Shown: positions 10,662 through 19,699, numbered from the stretch's first letter. The stretch is 29,162 bases of DNA from Plantago elongata (GCA_036897095.1 JAYMSP010001755.1:1-29162), one strand, 5' to 3'. The notes: generated by a model not told the origin, from the sequence alone. Numbers and translations are program-made.

Positions 10662-11260
10662 AGGTGATACCTAAAGATTCGTCTGGGACCATAAAGGCCA
10701 TTATGAAGAGTCGTATCATGATACATGAGTCGGAGGCATGGACACAAATGGAGAGGTACGAGATTTTTTGCACTAGAGCATTATATAAGGAACTCCTTGG
10801 CGACAAGATAGAGGTGTGATGGAAGAAATTTTGGTTCGACAATAAAGTCCAACCCAGAGCACATTTTTGCACATGGATTGGATTAAGTAGGAAATTTCCG
10901 ACATATTAAAGGAGAGTATCCGTCGATGGAACTCGGCCCTACATCCGGCCTATGCATTTTCCCCTCTGATGAATCGATGGCAAACCTCTTCTTCGAGTGT
11001 CCCTACTCACAACAAGTATGGAGGTGGGTCCTGGCATGTGTTATTGTGCAGCAAAACCCCACACGACCAGAAGATGAACTAGAATGGTTCTGTAGACATC
11101 TCAGAGGGAAAGGTTGGTGAAAGAAAATCATGCGGTATGCATTCACGGAGACATTTTATGCCATTTGAATAGAAAGAAACAGAGTGATCTTCACTCAGAA
11201 GTCGATCAATGCTAGACTTGTATTGTTAGTAGTGTCATAAATAGATGTTGGTTGGATAGA
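10662..11260 (+). pseudogene. LINE ORF2 C-terminal remnant with zf-RVT domain
   Basis: Recognisable pieces in shifting frames are SRIMIHESEAWTQMERYEIF, then WKKFWFDNKVQPRAHFCTWI after an in-frame TGA at 10817-10819, then SMANLFFECPYSQQVWRW in another frame, then the tail block MRYAFTETFYAI followed by a stop and IERNRVIF. These match the order of the zf-RVT (reverse transcriptase zinc-binding) region of plant LINEs. The first zinc cysteine is not seen and the usual HLFF histidine is asparagine. At least two stops and one frameshift make it non-functional. Confidence 0.7.
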
Positions 11261-11391
11261 AAGTTGTGCAAGCATGTTGCTTCACTTATGCTTTGCTAGA
11301 TCGTACTTATTGTCTTGATTTCACCTGGATTTTCGGATTGGTCTTGTGCGTAACTGTTGGAATGGAATAAAAGGTTACGGTTCCAAAAAAA
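10662..11391 (+). mobile_element. 5'-truncated LINE (L1-type) fragment, about 730 bp
   Basis: The segment is bounded by a 10-bp direct repeat (AGCAACTACC), and its right end is an A8 run, as expected for a non-LTR retrotransposon copied from its 3' end. Its content is the last part of a plant LINE ORF2, covering only the zinc-binding region after reverse transcriptase and the C-terminal tail. Endonuclease and polymerase domains are absent, so the copy was dead on arrival or lost its 5' part. Confidence 0.75.
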
Positions 11392-11401
11392 AGCAACTAC
11401 C

Positions 11402-11814
11402 CCATCTTTATAATTTTTTTAAAAGTATTGTTTACATCCCCGTATGTTTTTTATCTTTATTTTTAATTAATTTTACTATTGTCATTTTTCTAAATAAAAG
11501 GTACTTACAATCAAATTGTTAAATCATCATCGATCAACCTAAGAATAGATCAACCTGAATAAACTAGCAATTTTTTAAAGATTTCAGTCAGTCTAGCTTA
11601 ATTGACTAAAATTATCATTTTGCTTTTTGATAAATACAAAAATAAATACGAAAATATCTCAAAAAAAATTACAAAAAAGAAATTAAAGAAAATGAGAAAC
11701 AAAAGGAGATTGGAAAATGAAAAACAATAATATGGATAAGAAAGGAAAAGAAACACAAAAATAAAAAGGAAAATGTTTAATAAAGGGGATATTTGTTCAT
11801 ATGTGCACTCCAGA
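11402..11814. other. AT-rich spacer, no gene seen
   Basis: About 410 bases between the LINE and TRIM insertions, with A-rich and T-rich stretches. The 98-codon open frame on the - strand that crosses into the TRIM is low-complexity (Phe/Leu-rich) and unlikely to be coding. Confidence 0.6.
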
Positions 11815-11819
11815 ATCCA

Positions 11820-12043
11820 TATAACGACCCGACCACTAATGGGCTGAGACCCGGCCCGTTGGACCAGCAAGGTTGCGCATGATTGTCCCACCACTTGGTA
11901 CGATATTGTCCATTTTTGGCCGAGCCCGCACGGATTTATTTTTGAATTTTCCCAAAAGTTCTCATACCATAGGAGAGTGGTGGTCTACATATATACCCAT
12001 GATCACTTTCACTCACTAGCGATGTGGGATGTTGGGTATTACA
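11820..12043 (-). repeat. TRIM 3' LTR (element orientation)
   Basis: Direct repeat of 12236-12445. The outer end has TA instead of TG (TATAACGACCC versus TGTAACGAACC on the + strand). An extra stretch around CTCATACCATAGG near 11960 makes it about 14 bp longer than its partner. Confidence 0.8.
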
Positions 12044-12220
12044 ATCTACCTATTACACTCTTGACGTCCTCGTCGAGCTTTCTGGAGTTGTCCCAGGACG
12101 AACCATCCGTGCAGGACTCTAGAGATGGGCCCTACGGGGTTCAAGAAGTGGCTCCCACCGCCCATACAGTATAGCACTTTGTCCCGCATCGCACTTAGTT
12201 CTCGCAATTTCGGACAGTCT

Positions 12221-12233
12221 GGCTCTGATACCA
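12221..12233 (-). other. TRIM primer-binding site
   Basis: The - strand reads TGGTATCAGAGCC, a 13-nt match to the complement of the initiator tRNA-Met 3' end. It lies two bases inside the 5' LTR, which fixes the element's orientation. Confidence 0.85.
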
Positions 12234-12235
12234 TT

Positions 12236-12445
12236 TGTAACGAACCGATCACTAATGGGTCGAGACCTGGCCCGTTGGGCCGACAAGGTTACGCATGATT
12301 GTTCCACCACTCGGTACGATATTGTCCCTTTGGGCCGGAGCCCGCACGGATTTATTTTTGAATTTCCCCAAAAGGTGAGTGGTGGTCTACATATATACCC
12401 ATCATCCCTTTCACTCACTAGCGATGTGGGATGTTGGATATTACA
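12236..12445 (-). repeat. TRIM 5' LTR (element orientation)
   Basis: 210 bp with TG...CA ends on both strands. A TATATATGTAG stretch on the - strand could be the LTR promoter TATA box, preceded by CCCACATCGC. The match to the other LTR is clear by eye but not identical, so the insertion is not recent. Confidence 0.8.
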
Positions 12446-12488
12446 ATCTATAGATGGAATTCAGTAAATACTGAACTAATTTAAATTT

Positions 12489-12657
12489 GGCAAAGCGTTT
12501 GAGGCCGAGTGGTGAGCTGAGACACGCCGTATCCATGAGATCACAGGTTTGATTCCTCAAAATTAGTGATTTTATTCTCTATATAGAGAATGATGATTTG
12601 AGTCTAGCAGATGTATTGATGAATAATTTGTTCATATTCAATTATTGTAATTAAAAT
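12489..12657 (+). mobile_element. tRNA-derived SINE, copy A
   Basis: Box A-like GGCCGAGTGGTGAGC and box B-like GGTTTGATTCC lie about 40 bases apart, followed by a non-tRNA body and an A/T-rich tail (TAATTAAAATCAT). The head GGCAAAGCGTTTG and the body match copy B at 16895-17155. Box B has a T in place of C (GGTTTGA), and the match to copy B is loose, so this copy looks older. No target duplication was found. Confidence 0.7.
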
Positions 12658-12754
12658 CATATGGGGGTACTAGGGTATGAAAATTTTGATAGTTTTTCTC
12701 AGTGGCAGTTATCCTGACTAAAAAATTACAATTAGGAGTCTTTTTTAAGATGGA

Positions 12755-12759
12755 AGTAG
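12755..12759. repeat. Copia 1 target duplication, left copy
   Basis: AGTAG, repeated exactly at 18296-18300 at the other end of the element. Confidence 0.85.
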
Positions 12760-13026
12760 TGTTAACTACAGAATCTGTAGTATGTTGATTGTATAAAATG
12801 GAAAGTAAGTAAAATTAAAGATGGATTCTCTATTTATGGAGAAGAGAATCAAGGGAGAAGAATAACTATTAAAGTACAAGTCTCTAAGCCTAGAGTACAA
12901 TGTAAATTAGTCTATTTGTACAACTTATTACAATTAATCGAAGTACCATCCTTTCTGCGTAATGTACCATTCTTCCTTGTAACTTTGATGTCACGAGTTC
13001 GAATCCTCTCGGCTCGTATTCTCACA
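12760..13026 (-). repeat. Copia 1 3' LTR (element orientation)
   Basis: 267 bp. The + strand reads TGTTAACTACAG at its left and ATTCTCACA at its right. It aligns along its whole length with 18034-18295. Near its right end it holds AGTTCGAATCCTC, a near match to RNA polymerase III box B. Confidence 0.93.
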
Positions 13027-13035
13027 TCCCCCCTC
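13027..13035 (-). other. Copia 1 polypurine tract
   Basis: The - strand reads GAGGGGGGA immediately upstream of the 3' LTR. This is the plus-strand priming site of LTR retroelements. Confidence 0.85.
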
Positions 13036-13044
13036 AAGGTGGGA

Positions 13045-13641
13045 AATGGATATTCAAAATGCCCAACTTGCGCATAAAATGAGTAAAGAGAGGAAGAGGA
13101 AGTGGTTTTGTGAGGATGTCAACAATCTGATCCATATTTCCAATGTGCAAAAGCTGGATAACACCTTGTAGTATCTTGTCCCTTATCATGTGACAATCTA
13201 TTTCTATATATTTGGTTCATTGGTGTTGCACTGGGTTGTGAGCAAGATGGTATGCTTACAAGATGTCTGTGTAGAGTAGTGCAGGAGTGGTATGAGAAAT
13301 CTGAAGATCACTGAGCAAATATTTGAGCCATTGCATTTCACAAGTGGCTACATCAATTGCTCTGTATTCTGACTCTGCACTGGACCGGCTGACTGTGGAT
13401 TGCTTCTTAGATTGCCAAGAGATCAATGAATCTCCAAGAAAAATTGCAAAACTTATGTGCTACGTCTTGTGTCACTACATGAAGCCCAGTCAATGTCTGA
13501 AAATCCTTTTAACTTGAAATCATTTCGAGCTGGATAGAACACTCCTTTACCTGGTGATTGTTTTAAGTATCTTAAAACATGGTGTGCATCCTCCAGGTGT
13601 TTATGAGTTGGACAACTCATATACTGGCTCAGAACCTGCAA
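13045..13641 (-). pseudogene. Copia 1 RNase H region (broken)
   Basis: The block HHVLRYLKQSPGKGVFYPAR, then GFSDIDWASCSDTRRST, matches the RNase H lead-in of Copia polyproteins. The aspartate-containing DIDWA motif is present. The frame then breaks. Further matches continue in another frame towards the polypurine tract, including an SRSSTESEYRA-type block and a VDILTKPLP-type C-terminal block. No full-length RNase H can be read through. Confidence 0.75.
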
Positions 13642-13780
13642 AGTATAAACTAAATCAGGCCAAGTAATGGTTTAATAGATCATCTTACCAACAAGGTGCC
13701 TGTAGACTTGTGGATCAGGTAAAAGATCTTGATCATCCTTCATTAGCTTGGTTTTAGAATCCATTGGTGTGGTAGTTGGC

Positions 13781-14514
13781 TTAGAAGCAGTGTAGCATGT
13801 ATCTTTTAAAAGATCCAATACATTTCCTTTGACAAATGTTGATGCATGTGTCTAACCTTGCCACCTCCAATCCTACCATATATTTAAGTTCACCTAGGTC
13901 TTTAATAGTGAACTGGTTGTCAAGTGAATCTTTAACAACCTGCATTTCTGTCAAGTCATTTCCAGCCAATATTATGTCATCAACATAAACTAACAAAGCT
14001 AATAATTTGAGAGTTATGTGATTTAACACATAATGAAGTATCTGCACTGGATTGAACATATCCCATAGCAATGAGTGAACTTTGTAACTTAAAAAACCAT
14101 TGTCTACTGGCTTGTTTAAGCCCTTATAGACTCTTGACATGTTTGCAAACCTGAGTACTTGAAGCTTTAGTGTAACCGGGAGGAAGCATCATGTACACTT
14201 CCTCACTTAGATCCCCATGAAGAATGATGTGTTAACATCAAGTTGATGAAGAAACCAACCTTTTGCAGCAGCTATAGCAAGTAAACCCCTGACTGTAGTT
14301 AATTTAAATACTAGAGAGAATGTCTTAAAGTAATCAACTCCATTCTCTTGTGTATAACCCTTGCTTCTAGCCTTGCTTTATATCTTTCTATGGTTCCATC
14401 TACCTTGAACTTAGCTTTAAAAACCCATTTACATCGAATACAATGATTGTCAGTTGGTAACTCAACTAATTCCCAGGTCTTGGTTCTTTCAAGAGCTTCA
14501 AGTTCCTTCTGCAT
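13781..14514 (-). pseudogene. Copia 1 reverse transcriptase region (broken)
   Basis: The N-terminal part (14514-14311) has KTWELVELPTDNHCI and [25 protein letters not shown] sequence, the usual Copia RT opening. A frame break follows. Fragment 14140-13781 holds the catalytic YVDDI motif (about 13976-13987) and the FTIKDLGELKYMVGLEVAR block. The polymerase aspartates survive, but the stretch between the pieces, where the LDVNNAFLHG-type motif should lie, is disrupted. Confidence 0.8.
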
Positions 14515-14824
14515 TGCATCTACCCATTCAGGGTGTTGTATTCTTGCTTGTATGTCTTAGGTTCAGGAACAATAGTTATAGCAGCTGAAAAACACCTATG
14601 AGATTTAGAAAGCCTAACAGTTGATAAATAATGGGAAATAGGATACTTCACATTATTATTAACAATAGAGTTTACTAACTTTGCACTATGAGTATGTTGT
14701 GGTATAACATCATGACCAATAGAAGGAGGGAGAATATAATCATATACTCCTCAGGTAGAAGAAACAGTCCTCTGCCTTGTAGATCTTCTTAAAGAATCAC
14801 CTATATTTACCTCATTATGCATGC

Positions 14825-15256
14825 CTAAATCAGGAATAGAACCTTCTGCAACTGAGTCATTAATAAAACTGATTTCTTCGAGTTCTGCAACTTGTAAATG
14901 ATCAGTAGAAAACTCAGAAATATCATGAGAACATCTTGATGAGAAACATGATAAGAAGTAACAGGCAAACTAGTTGAATCATTATCAATTGAATCATTAT
15001 CAACAAAGGAAACTGGAGTGAATAAAGGTAAATGTTTGACAGAAACATCAATATTACTATTTTTAAAGGGAAATTCAGTTTTAACAAATTGAACATTTCT
15101 AGAAATGAATATTTTATGAGTTGATAAATTCAATAACTTGTAACCTTTGTATCCAAATGGATAACCAATAAAAACACTTTTAATAGCTCTAGAATCAAAT
15201 TTTGATCTATTAGCAGTTAAAGTGGGAGCATAGCATAAATATCCAAAGGTTTTCAT
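14825..15256 (-). pseudogene. Copia 1 integrase C-terminal domain and linker
   Basis: KTFGYLCYAPTLTANRSKFD followed by SVFIGYPFGYKGYKLLNLST and IFISRNVQF is the conserved block that follows the Copia integrase core. It continues into a poorly conserved Ser/Asp-rich linker towards reverse transcriptase. The piece is open for 143 codons but separated from the core by a stop or frameshift. Confidence 0.75.
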
Positions 15257-15331
15257 GTATGAGTAATCTGGAGTAGATTATACAATATCTCATATGGACT
15301 TTTACCTTACAAAAGAGGAGTTTGTAATTTT

Positions 15332-15700
15332 TTAATGACATGACAAGCAGTCATAACACAATGTCCAGTACTGTAGAGGCACATCAGATTGAAATATCAA
15401 AGCTCTTGCCATCTGAAGTAAATGTTGATGCTTTCTTTCTACTCTCCCATTCTGCTGTGGATTTTCCACACAAGACCTTTGATGTACAATGCCTAAACTT
15501 GAATAAAAATCATGTAAGAAAAATTGAGGTCCATTGTCAGACCACACACTTATGAGTTTTCTTTTGTATTGAGTTAAAACCAAGTTGTAAAAATGAACCA
15601 TATATTTTTTCACTTCAGATTTTTAGTTTGCATTAGATAGAGCCATGTGCATCGAAATTTATCATCAACTATAACCAAAAAATATTTATGACCTGCATAA
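15332..15700 (-). pseudogene. Copia 1 integrase core (broken)
   Basis: VWSDNGPQFFLHDFYSSLGI carries the second catalytic Asp, and NPQQNGRVERKHQHLLQMAR carries the catalytic Glu, as in the DD35E fold. The segment that should hold the first Asp, upstream of 15613, lies in another frame with stops. The end of the open piece runs out of homology after DVPLQYW. Confidence 0.75.
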
Positions 15701-15762
15701 GATTGAGTATGAAATGGTCCCCAAATGTTTATATGAATCTAATCAAACACATTTTGAGAAAT

Positions 15763-16152
15763 TCAATTACTTTCATTAAACTGCAATTTTTTATGTTTAC
15801 AGAAATGACATATATGACAATTTTGAAATTGAAATTTATTACAATGTTTGATCTGCAACTCTTGAATAGTAGAAATCTTTTCAATTGGGGTATGACATAA
15901 TCTCAAATGCCACAAGTTTGCCCTATCTAATCCTGAACTATCAATAGCAAAAGCAGAAGCTAAAGGACAATGCACTTGAAGCTGGTACAAGCCATCAACC
16001 AGCTTAGCATAACCAATCTTTCCTATGGTCATTTGATCCTGTAAATCACAATGATTAGTAGTTAAATGACTATCTAAATGCTCAGTAGCATCTAGATATC
16101 TGACGAAAACAAGGTTAAATGTAAACTGAGGAACATATATCACATCATGCAA
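15763..16152 (-). pseudogene. Copia 1 protease end and GAG-pre-integrase domain
   Basis: VIYVPQFTFNLVFVRYL is the block that follows the Copia protease. LWHLRLCHTPIEKI, followed by NCHICHFCKHKK, forms the HHCC-type zinc-binding pre-integrase domain; the usual glycine in RLGH is cysteine here. The piece ends in a break at 15763. Confidence 0.75.
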
Positions 16153-16229
16153 AGTAATAGCATCTGAAAATTTAATATCTCCAATTTTAGAAGCTATAGT
16201 GCTATCTCCAGTTGGTTAAGAAATATTTA

Positions 16230-16586
16230 CATTAATAGTTCTAATGTTGAAGAAAAATAGACATCACTACAAACCATATGATCTGTGGCACCAGTATCAA
16301 GCACCCACTTAGCATTTCTAACATCACTAGCATGATAAAATTTCATGCAAGGTCAAGCATGAGCAGATGAAGCTGTCAAAGCATACCTCCTGTGGATATT
16401 ACCTGACACAGTAGCATGTTGTAAATCTTGATCAACCATAGCTATTGCAGTTGTATGTGTGTTAGGAGATGCTTGAGTATTAGCCATATGAGCTTGAAAC
16501 TGGGTAAACTGAAGAAACTGAGCATACAACTCAAGATTCATATCTGATGATCCTTGCCCTTGCATAGATTGAGTAGCATAATTCAC
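16230..16586 (-). pseudogene. Copia 1 protease region
   Basis: After a Gln/Ala/Thr-rich linker, a stop at about 16350-16352 interrupts the frame. Immediately after it comes KWVLDTGATDHMVCS, the aspartic protease active site, with the catalytic DTGA intact (about 16287-16298). A further break follows before the pre-integrase domain. Confidence 0.75.
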
Positions 16587-16878
16587 ATCACTAACTGCAG
16601 CATGAGCATGAGAAGCATGTGATGTTTCACTTTCATGTTACCCTTAGGCCCTTGCCACTCTGGTGGATACCCAATAATTTGGTAACAAGTCTTTACTGTG
16701 TGTCCAGAAAAGCCACAATAGATACATTTAGACCTAGTTTTCTCCTTAGTGTTAGCCTTATCAAATCCTTTCTTGGCTAAGCATGCTACCGCTTCTTGTA
16801 AAATTTTTGGAGCAGTTTGAGTACACCTAGCTAAAACCTCCATACTAGATGCAGAATTAGTACATTGTAGACTATGTA

Positions 16879-16894
16879 GTCCCTCTTCTTGTAA
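16879..16894. repeat. SINE copy B target duplication, left copy
   Basis: GTCCCTCTTCTTGTAA is repeated exactly at 17156-17171. This 16-bp duplication bounds the SINE and lies within the gag coding sequence. Confidence 0.92.
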
Positions 16895-17155
16895 ATAATA
16901 CTTGAGAGGTTATTGGTTCAAATCCTATTAACTCCATATTTATTCATTTATTTTGTCAAAGCGTTTGTAGCCGAGTGGCAAGCTGAGACACCCCGTAACC
17001 ATGAGGTCACGGGTTCGATTCCCCGAAATGGATGATTATATTCTCTGAATAGAGATTGGTGGTGATTTGCATCTAGAATCGATTGATAAATTCGTCTTGT
17101 TCAACAATTGTAATTGTAATGCTATATTTCATGTTCAATAATAATTAAAAAAAAG
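16895..17155 (+). mobile_element. tRNA-derived SINE, copy B, inserted in Copia 1 gag
   Basis: 261 bp with box A (GTAGCCGAGTGGCAAGC), box B (GGTTCGATTCC, a perfect match to GGTTCRANNCC), a tRNA-unrelated body, and an A8 tail followed by G. Perfect 16-bp target duplications flank it. It is oriented opposite to the host Copia element. An extra 61 bp at its 5' end hold a second box B-like motif, GGTTCAAATCC, absent from copy A. It is a product of LINE-driven copying of a Pol III transcript. It is not a functional tRNA gene, because no acceptor stem or sensible anticodon arm closes. Confidence 0.9.
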
Positions 17156-17171
17156 GTCCCTCTTCTTGTAA
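17156..17171. repeat. SINE copy B target duplication, right copy
   Basis: Second exact copy of GTCCCTCTTCTTGTAA, directly after the SINE tail. Confidence 0.92.
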
Positions 17172-18024
17172 CAACATTGAATAGACTTTTGTTAAGCTAG
17201 GAACAGGTATTTGCATCAATATTTGACTTCTGACATGAGCACACGATTCATTCAGCCCAACAAGAAACTTGTACACGACATCTTTCTGGCTTACTTCAAC
17301 CAATTCACGACTACCTCCACAAGTACAATTGGACATTGGCCTAGTGAATAAAAACTCATCCCAAAGTGATTTAAAACTAGCATAATATGCAGATACATAT
17401 AATGTCCTCTGCCTCATATTCATCAAAGACCTTTCAAGATGAAATGTTCTCGGACCATCACTCTTAGTAAAACGAAGTTTTAAATCATCCCATAATTCGT
17501 AAGCAACAGTGAAACTCAAAGAACTGGCATGATTCTCAGCAGAACACGAGTTAAACACCCAGCCCAATACAAGAGAATTAACACGCCTCCAAACATCAAA
17601 CAAGATAGGAGACTCTTTTTCAGATGGAGCTTGAATAGAACCATCAACAAATTTTACCTTATTTTTAGCACGTAAAGCCAGAAGAATTGCTTTACTCCAC
17701 GATCCATAATTTGGACCTGTCAAAGGATCCAAAAACTATGACAAGACCCGGCTGATCAGATGACTGCAAATAGTATGGTGAGCTTGAATCATCCAAGAAG
17801 TTGCGCTGAGGTTGACGGTTATCGATCGGACGATTAACTGGATTCTCAGCTCTAGTTAGCCGATTATTCGAATCATCCGCCATGATAACGCTCAAAAACA
17901 AAGATCAAAGAGATAATTGACAGAAAAATCAACCGGAGTAAGTTGAAGTGATCGAAGAAGATGATCGGAGTTGATCAAGGTTGCGGAAAAAAAACGGTTA
18001 TTGGATAACTGTTTCACTGACTAA

Positions 18025-18033
18025 CTGATACCA
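18025..18033 (-). other. Copia 1 primer-binding site
   Basis: The - strand reads TGGTATCAG directly after the 5' LTR, matching nine bases of the initiator tRNA-Met complement. Confidence 0.85.
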
Positions 18034-18295
18034 TGTTATTACAGAAATCTGTAGTATGTTGATTGTATAAAATGGAAAGTAAGTGAAATTACAGGTGGAT
18101 TCTCTATTTATGGAGAAGAGTATCAAATGAGAAGAATAACAGAAAAGTACGAGTCTCTAAGCCTAGAGTACAATGTAAATTAATCTTTTTATACGATTAC
18201 AATTAATCGAAGTACCATCCTTTCTGCGTAATGTACCATTCTTTCATGTAACTTTGATGTCACGAATTCCAATCCTCTCGGCGTGTATTCTCACA
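18034..18295 (-). repeat. Copia 1 5' LTR (element orientation)
   Basis: 262 bp. The + strand runs from TGTTATTACAG to ATTCTCACA. It aligns end to end with 12760-13026. The differences are substitutions and small indels spread along the length. Confidence 0.93.
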
Positions 18296-18300
18296 AGTAG

Positions 18301-19071
18301 TACTACTGATCTGGGAATAATTATAGGTACGCAAGTAGAAATGGGGATCTTAACTTGAATTAAACATTCTCTGTGTATAATTACAAGCATGGTTGATTGT
18401 ACTACTACTACTAGTACCCTTGAGTCAAAACAAAAGTCTACCGAATACAGAATCGATCAGTAATGGCTCAATTGACTTGAATTCCAATTTGACGCGAGTG
18501 ACTAGGCTACAGTATTGAAACCAAGCACACCAAATGACAATTCAATCAAGACCAGTAAGCTAAAATCTAGACTTGAACCAGACATCTACTGTACTTACTA
18601 TTGCATTCCCGTTGGCTTCTACATTTGATTTAGATAGACTATATTTTATTTCATAAGAGTTATTAATTATTATGTTGGTTGATACGGTATAAAGTGTTAT
18701 GCCCAGTTGAATTACCACTCACTAACAATGTGTCTCAAGCTAAGACACTTCCAAGAAAGCCTTATAGAGAATGAATACCCGTATGACCCTCAGACACTTG
18801 GCAATTGCACGCTCGCAGAAATTTACCCACAATCTAAATGACTTAAAACCCTAAATGAGGTCGTTCATCAACCATGAAATATAGGTTAGACGATGGTTAG
18901 ACCCACTTGTCATAAAGATATATGTTACGGTTACAAGATCTTCTCCTATTATATTGTCTCGTTTAAATAACCCTTTGAGAGTGTGCATTTCTTAACCACA
19001 CACATTATTTGAGCTGCTTTGAGGCACCCCTGGGAGGCTTAATTGCCCAAATTGGACATGACAAGTTGGTA
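18301..19071. other. Spacer between two Copia elements, no gene seen
   Basis: Non-repetitive by eye and without a convincing open frame. A TACTACTACTACTAG stretch lies near 18400. The part from about 18660 to 19010 looks like possible old LTR or promoter-like sequence (TATA-like runs, CACACACATT), but I found no partner repeat in the window. Confidence 0.5.
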
Positions 19072-19076
19072 AAAAT
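19072..19076. repeat. Copia 2 target duplication, left copy
   Basis: AAAAT, repeated at 23699-23703. The agreement supports placing the LTR start at TGATAGATG (19077). Confidence 0.7.
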
Positions 19077-19240
19077 TGATAGATGTAGGTAAATAATTTT
19101 AGTCTAGTTAGAGTTAGTTACCTAATCTAGTTAGAGTTGAGATAGAATTTATATTCCTATTCGCATTAGAGTAGTGTAGTTTGTATTTGTATATATACCC
19201 CTTAGTATTTATTAATACAATCACGGAAGATATTCTTTCA
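19077..19240 (+). repeat. Copia 2 5' LTR
   Basis: Begins TGATAGATGTAGG and ends TTCTTTCA. It contains short internal repeats of CTAGTTAGAGTTAG and a TATATATACCC stretch that could be the promoter TATA. It aligns with 23524-23698. Confidence 0.88.
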
Positions 19241-19247
19241 TGGTATC
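19241..19247 (+). other. Copia 2 primer-binding site
   Basis: TGGTATC immediately follows the LTR, a short match to the initiator tRNA-Met complement. The next bases (TT) diverge from the usual AG. Confidence 0.7.
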
Positions 19248-19699
19248 TTACTAGTTTCGATAAGCCTCCGCTGCCAAACACTCGATTCCTATGTTTGATA
19301 ACCGAATTCAGTCGTTTTCTTTTTGTCGCTCAGTTCCCCTGTTCTGGTAGATATTCCCTGATTGATAGCTTCATGTCTATCGGTTCTGTTTCATGTTCAC
19401 GTGTGTTGTTTCCTGGACGGTCGACTTTCCCTACCCTCATCGATCAGATCATTGTCTGATCGATCATCGTCACCCGTCGATTGTCTCTTTAAAGATAGTA
19501 GATTCCCCTGTTTTTCTTCCTCTTTACCGATCTCGACTGAATTCTTCGTCTCTCCATCATCTCAACTGCCTAGTCTTCTACCTCTGTGGTTAAACCAATT
19601 CCCACCCCGGCCCTCACGGCCACAAATCTCAAGTTGCACGTTTCCGCCGTCCTTGAATTGGAGAACTAGCAATACGCAACTTGGGCCGAATTGTTTCAA

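Larger units (their letters stand above)
11820..12445 (-). mobile_element. TRIM element (miniature LTR retrotransposon), 626 bp
   Basis: Two direct repeats (11820-12043 and 12236-12445) flank a 192-bp internal region without a credible gene. Read on the - strand, the 12236-12445 copy starts TGTAATATCC and ends GGTTCGTTACA. Two bases later comes TGGTATCAGAGCC, the primer-binding site complementary to the 3' end of initiator tRNA-Met. The outer flanks are ATCCA and ATCTA, a 5-bp target duplication with one mismatch. Short LTRs, a tiny non-coding interior and an intact PBS fit a terminal-repeat retrotransposon in miniature. It must rely on proteins supplied by another LTR element. A Cassandra-type element was rejected because no 5S rRNA-like sequence is seen. 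Confidence 0.8.
16583..17883 (-). pseudogene. Copia 1 gag, frameshifted and split by a SINE
   Basis: The start is ATG at 17883 (MADDSNNRL...). A frameshift near 17735 separates SSPYYLQSSDQPGLVIVF from PLTGPNYGSWSKAILLALRA, which together form the conserved start of the Copia gag. The capsid-like part continues to LLQEEG at about 17156. There the SINE (16895-17155) intervenes. On its other side the frame resumes with HSLQCTNSASSMEVLARCTQ and reaches the CCHC knuckle CIYCGFSGHTVKTC (C-X2-C-X4-H-X4-C), which binds nucleic acid. The frame matches on both sides of the insertion, so the SINE entered an intact stretch of gag. Confidence 0.85.
12760..18295 (-). mobile_element. Copia-type LTR retrotransposon 1, degenerate, with nested SINE
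   Basis: LTRs at 12760-13026 and 18034-18295 carry TG...CA ends, and the outer flanks are an exact 5-bp duplication, AGTAG (12755-12759 and 18296-18300). On the - strand the 5' LTR is followed directly by TGGTATCAG (primer-binding site), and GAGGGGGGA (polypurine tract) precedes the 3' LTR. The domain order is gag with CCHC knuckle, protease, integrase, reverse transcriptase, RNase H, which is the Copia order. Total length is 5.5 kb including a 277-bp SINE insertion with its target duplication. Many frameshifts and stops, plus roughly twenty LTR differences by eye, mark it as old and inactive. Confidence 0.95.

Noticed and set aside
11820..12445. Cassandra element or tandem duplication
   Set aside because: No 5S rRNA-like sequence in the repeats. 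The PBS and target duplication fit a TRIM better than a simple tandem duplication.
12489..12657. Functional tRNA gene
   Set aside because: Box A and B are present, but there is no closed acceptor stem and the body continues into SINE sequence. The same holds for 16895-17155.
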